NCBI GenBank assembly: GCA_034096865.1
Contig: JAWQFJ010001806.1
Coordinates: forward strand, 317,156 to 327,155
Direction: 5' to 3'
DNA from: Theodoxus fluviatilis
Lineage: Eukaryota > Mollusca > Gastropoda > Cycloneritida > Neritidae
Length of the DNA stretch: 10,000 bases
A model generated the notes under the pieces. The model had not been told where the DNA came from. It did no database searches and saw nothing but the letters and a program-made list of their open reading frames with translations. The first letter of the stretch is position 1; the number at the start of each line of letters is the position of its first letter. The position numbers and the translations under genes are program-made. This document shows, piece by piece, positions 6,995 to 10,000 of the stretch.

Positions 6995-7190
6995 AGCGAT
7001 AACATTTCTCATTTTGGTTGTAATTTCCAAGCGAGATAAAAGATAATCTCCCAAATTTCAAGGTTTGTTTCTTGGATAAAACCCCGACGTTTTACCTAAT
7101 TTAATCAGAATCCCTTTTGAACTCTTGGAGTTATTTTGCCAAATACCTGACGAACCGAGGGTAAAATATAACCTCCCTGGCGGAGGTAAC
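6995..7190 (+). repeat. degraded 3' part of a dispersed repeat (tentative)
   Basis: This segment contains phrases I associate with a dispersed repeat common in aquatic animal genomes. They are CCCAAATTTCAAGG and, later, AATTTAATCAGAATCC, then GAACTCTTGGAGTTATTTTGCC, and finally AACCTCCCTGGCGGAGGTAA with its small inverted repeat ACCTCC-CTGGC-GGAGGT (7172-7188). The match is from memory of the general motif and the copy is clearly diverged, with no coding potential. The family is not named. Confidence 0.4.
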
Positions 7191-7496
7191 TACCAGTGAC
7201 GTAGATATTTTGATTTCAATTGCTGTGTCTCTGTTCAAGAGCAGTGCAGGTTCTTGAGCCTGGCAGAATGCATATCAGTAGTAGCCACATTTGCGAAGGC
7301 ACGCAAGTACTGTGGCCAAGTGTGGCCTTTGCAATCACCTTGTGGCTGTCAGGTGCCGCGTTTATTGCTGTACGGATCTCAGAGTAGTTTCCCTACTCCA
7401 GCCGCGTTCCCTGCACTGCCCTACCCTGCGCCGGAGTAAAATCGAAAGGTAGCTTTGCCCTGCAACGATCAAATAATGAAACATCCTCCCACCCCT
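7191..7496 (+). other. intronic sequence, no gene seen
   Basis: A 61-codon frame at 7254-7439 contains several Cys (ECI, YCG, PCGCQ), but the spacing is not that of an EGF module. Its entry phase also cannot be matched to the exon 3 donor through a convincing acceptor. I treat it as chance. Confidence 0.5.
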
Positions 7497-7499
7497 TCG

Positions 7500-7534
7500 C
7501 CCCCCCCACCCACCCACCAACACCCACCCACCCC
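7500..7534 (-). other. potential G-quadruplex (minus strand) / i-motif (plus strand)
   Basis: C runs on the plus strand are at 7500-7507 (8), 7509-7511, 7513-7515, 7523-7525, 7527-7529 and 7531-7534 (4), mostly separated by single A. The minus strand therefore has six G runs of three or more within 35 nt, with loops of one T apart from one 7-nt loop. This meets the quadruplex rule more than once. Short frames across it are Pro-rich and not genes. Confidence 0.6.
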
Positions 7535-7808
7535 AAAAATCGACAGAGGAGCGATTTGCGAGGAAGGCTACCAAGAACTTAAAAGAATTACGGCTGTGGT
7601 CGATTTGACTCGACACAATTCCTTTTTCAGAAATGGCCAAGACAGAGCGTGAGCCTTATCCGATGATTGCAGGCCTAATGCGTTGGGAATATTCGTTTTG
7701 GTCGCAAGAGATTCTATCACGGCAGTTGGTTGAACAAGTTGCCCAGGATTTAGACGGGAGCTGTCTGAAATGTTAATCCGAACCATGCATTAGTCACATA
7801 ATCGTACT

Positions 7809-7810
<2 letters not shown>
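7535..7810 (+). other. intronic sequence, no feature seen
   Basis: This is unique-looking sequence between the C-rich block and the GA array. The short frames on each strand have no recognisable domain or splice logic. Confidence 0.5.
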
Positions 7811-7850
<40 letters not shown>

Positions 7851-8226
7851 GACAGAAACAGAGATAGAGATAGAGAGACAGAAACAGAGATAGAGATAGA
7901 GAGACAGAAACAGAGATAGAGATAGAGAGACAGAAACAGAGATAGAGAGAGAGAGTCAGAGAGAGAGAGTCAGAGAGAGAGAGAGAGTCAGAGAGAGAGA
8001 GAGTCAGAGAGAGAGAGAGAGAGAGAGAGAGGACAGAAAGACAGGATAGAGAGAAAGGCATGAAAGATAGAAGGACAAGAAAGAGAAAGACACGAAAGAG
8101 GTAGATACGGGAAAGACAGAAAGACAGGAGAGAAAGACAGGAGAGAGAAAGAAAGTGAGAAAAAGTGAGAGTGAGAGAGAGAGAAAAATAGAGAGAAAGA
8201 GACAGAAAGAGAGAGAAAGAGAGAGG
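7811..8226. repeat. large GA-rich array with 26-bp minisatellite
   Basis: The array begins with pure GA (7811-7847). Four copies of a 26-bp unit follow at about 7849-7952; the GACAGAAACAGAGATAGAGA core starts at 7851, 7877, 7903 and 7929. Next come GAGAGTCAGA repeats up to about 8010, more GA, and then a looser GAAAGACAGA-type purine-rich tail to 8226. A G-rich spacer (GGGTGGGGGTGGGGGG, 8229-8244) closes it. Minus-strand frames give Leu/Ser and are artefacts of the repeat. Confidence 0.92.
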
Positions 8227-8244
8227 TTGGGTGGGGGTGGGGGG

Positions 8245-8571
8245 CCAAAAGTAAAATCCTAATCCATCATTGGTAACGAGACTGATAACAGAATGTTATT
8301 GGCACAATACGAGGAATCCTGCACAATAAGCAATGACTGCGTTGAGGGACTCATAAATTCTATCAACACTGAGTTTCCAAAAGATCGCTTTTTTGTGTGT
8401 GTCAAAGGATGATAACTGGAATTTGAACTATTGATATAAAGCTGAACAGAGAGAGAGAGAGAGAGAGAGATTACGAAAAACTCAACAGATTACTTATCTC
8501 CATCTAGGGGGACATTGTTAGATTTGAAAATGAGAACATCAAATTTGGGAGGTAGTGTCGTACGCAATACA
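8245..8571 (+). other. intronic sequence with a short GA run
   Basis: The section is mostly unique, with a pure GA microsatellite at about 8448-8470. An open stretch of 49 codons at 8263-8409 lies between in-frame TAA and TGA. It has a natural-looking composition but no start codon near its beginning, no acceptor and no known domain. Confidence 0.45.
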
Positions 8572-8632
8572 TGACGTCACAGAAGACGACATTACGTCAT
8601 TTGTTGTGACGTGGCTAACTGACGTCACAACA
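8572..8632. promoter_or_regulatory. cluster of CRE-like (ATF/CREB) sites with an 11-bp hairpin
   Basis: Four CRE-related octamers lie within 56 bp: TGACGTCA at 8572-8579, TTACGTCA at 8592-8599, TGACGTGG at 8607-8614 and TGACGTCA at 8620-8627. The perfect octamer is the canonical CREB/ATF binding site. The last two are embedded in an 11-bp perfect inverted repeat (8602-8612 with 8622-8632, loop 8613-8621). This could be an intronic enhancer, but it could equally be the inverted-repeat portion of a small transposon. No adjacent promoter elements are evident. Confidence 0.35.
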
Positions 8633-8953
8633 CGATACTGTATTGTGCTGTCATAATGATATACAGCCAATCAAACTTTAAGACAAAAAAGTACAGGAAC
8701 GTGTGTCCCTGATGATAATGAACGTAAAGTTTCCTCTTTTCTCCATTTTGTGCCACGGACATCGTCAGTCATAAGCGTAATCTATCAGAACTCGAACACT
8801 TTATACCCAAATCTCAATGGGATTCCGACAGGGCGAACACTTTCCTATAAATTCGTTAATATTAGTGTGACAAGGCTCTTCTACCGTCAAAACCGTCAGC
8901 ATGATCAAAAACGTTTCATCGAGCTGTTCCAATCGCCAGCTTATTAATTTCGA

Positions 8954-8956
<3 letters not shown>
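8633..8956 (+). other. intronic sequence, no feature seen
   Basis: This is AT-rich unique sequence. A 65-codon plus frame at 8750-8947 has no domain or codon bias. The pair CTGTAT/ATACAG around 8638-8666 forms a weak inverted repeat adjoining the CRE cluster. Confidence 0.5.
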
Positions 8957-9025
<69 letters not shown>

Positions 9026-9136
9026 TGTGTGTGAGTGTGTGTGCGTGCGTGCGTGTATGTGCGTGCGTGCGTGTGTGTGTGTGTGCCTGCCTGCGTGCGT
9101 GTGCATGCGTATGCGTGCGTGTATGTGTGTGCGTGC
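8957..9136. repeat. (GT)n microsatellite with GTGC-type degenerate right half
   Basis: The sequence is pure GT from about 8961 to 9023. It then carries GA interruptions and a degenerate half made of GTGCGTGC, GTATGT and GCCTGC steps. It is alternating purine-pyrimidine over most of its length. All frames through it are Cys/Val or His/Thr repeats and not genes. Confidence 0.95.
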
Positions 9137-9210
9137 GCGAGGGGAGGAGGGGAGAGGGGGAGAAAGAAAGAGAAACATAGTCAGAGAGAGACAGACAGAG
9201 AGAGAGTCAA
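9137..9210. repeat. purine-rich GA/GGGA tract adjoining the GT array
   Basis: The tract carries GAGGGGAGGAGGGGAGAGGGGG at the left, then GAAAGA and GAGACAGACAGA motifs. It forms a compound GT-then-GA locus with the preceding microsatellite. Confidence 0.85.
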
Positions 9211-10000
9211 AGAAAAGGTGCCACAATTTCACAGTATGACTATCACACATCACACAAGCAGCTAGTTATAGCTGAGAAGGAAACCGCACGTGCAGAAAGA
9301 AACTTCATCAAGGCACGCGTCCGGTAAAACCTTGACAAATGCCCTCAGGGGACCACAGGAAACGCCAAGCGAGCAACAAATGGACAGAGACAGATAGAAA
9401 AGACTAGAAGTGGAAAATGAGGCGAAAGGAGGTGGGGATATGGAGGAAGAAGCGATAGGAAGGGAAAGGGACATAAAGAGCAACAAAAGGTCCACACATC
9501 TTTGAGCTGCATCCGCGCAATCTGTGAAAATCTTCCTTCAATTGCGGCGTTTTAGTATGCTGACCTGGCGCGCCTAAATTCGTTCTCATCGGTACTTTTA
9601 TGTTAATGGGGCGTTGATATGCACAAGTAACGTTTCGAGAATCTAAACGAAACACTGCGATGTGCATTCGGAACACCAAAAGCTTAACGACTGCTTATTA
9701 GAGCGAAGGCAGCCATGTATTTTCTAAAGTGATTTAGACTTGCCATATGTCTGGCGAGAGTACAAGCCATCTTACTCTTGACCTTTATAGACGTGCCTTC
9801 AGTCACAATGAAACAATTTTCCGTTGATTAATCTCCCTTTTGGAACAATTAATTTAAATGTGTTTAAAGTGAACTGAATATTTAGCGTCCTTCATACTGT
9901 GCATGTATACGCGAATGTTCGAATCAAAGGCACAGAGAACGAGACGGTGGCTCGGTGTGCACAAAACAAAGGTCACTGTATAAAGTTGAACGACCAACAA
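9211..10000 (+). other. intronic or intergenic sequence, no gene seen
   Basis: The first part is purine-rich on the plus strand (9360-9490, GGAGG/GAAGAAG-like). The rest is AT-rich unique sequence. Minus-strand frames at 9262-9679 have no recognisable domain. No EGF exon, tRNA-like fold or transposon end was seen up to the window edge. Confidence 0.5.

Noticed and set aside
7254..7439. Cys-containing plus frame considered as the missing EGF exon
   Set aside because: The Cys spacing does not fit an EGF module, and no acceptor gives the required phase 1 entry.
7750..8248. Two minus-strand Leu/Ser-rich frames that could suggest a membrane protein
   Set aside because: They are produced by CT repeats. 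The apparent hydrophobicity is an artefact of CTC/TCT codons.
8263..8409. 49 open codons with natural-looking composition (includes SCTISNDCVEGLINS)
   Set aside because: There is no acceptor or donor consensus, no start codon near its beginning and no family. Open stretches of this length are expected by chance in 10 kb read in six frames.
3771..9210. Regularly spaced repeats considered as a CRISPR array
   Set aside because: The units are contiguous microsatellites without unique spacers, in a clearly eukaryotic intron-containing locus.
8801..9265. Cys/Val and His/Thr frames over the GT array
   Set aside because: Simple-repeat translation with no flanking domain.

Overview
The window looks like eukaryotic, metazoan DNA. 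Short exons with consensus GT/AG junctions encode EGF-like repeats, and they are separated by long non-coding stretches full of microsatellites and a LINE remnant. The LINE C-terminus resembles elements I associate with molluscs and other marine invertebrates, and the dense GA/CA repeats fit that. A gastropod or other lophotrochozoan is my best guess, not a demonstrated assignment.

Layout. Bases 1-2279 carry three consecutive internal exons (167-294, 1075-1271, 2149-2279, + strand) of one multi-EGF extracellular protein. The splice phases agree across both introns. Joined, they encode three complete EGF modules (two with calcium-binding signatures) and most of a fourth, whose sixth cysteine must lie in a later exon. 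Intron 1 holds a diverged tandem repeat of about 140 bp whose last copy supplies the exon 2 acceptor. Intron 2 holds a GTN-rich block with a G-quadruplex-prone run.

From 2280 to 10000 I find no further EGF exon, so this is probably one large intron of at least 7.7 kb. It contains, in order: a 414-nt almost pure pyrimidine (CCT)n tract; a GA/GACAGA array; a 5'-truncated LINE on the minus strand with an open ORF2 C-terminus, sitting inside GA microsatellite; a coding-like island that is open on both strands; a GA array followed by a CA array; a degraded dispersed repeat; a C-rich G-quadruplex/i-motif candidate; a 400-bp GA-rich array with a 26-bp minisatellite; a cluster of CRE-like TGACGTCA sites with a hairpin; and a long GT array.

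The only host gene I can support is the EGF gene, and I cannot name its orthologue. The LINE and the repeats probably have no role in its product. I saw no RNA gene, CRISPR array or novel multi-gene system. The most unusual structures are the LINE inside GA microsatellite, the intronic tandem repeat that contains a splice acceptor, and the CRE-site cluster.
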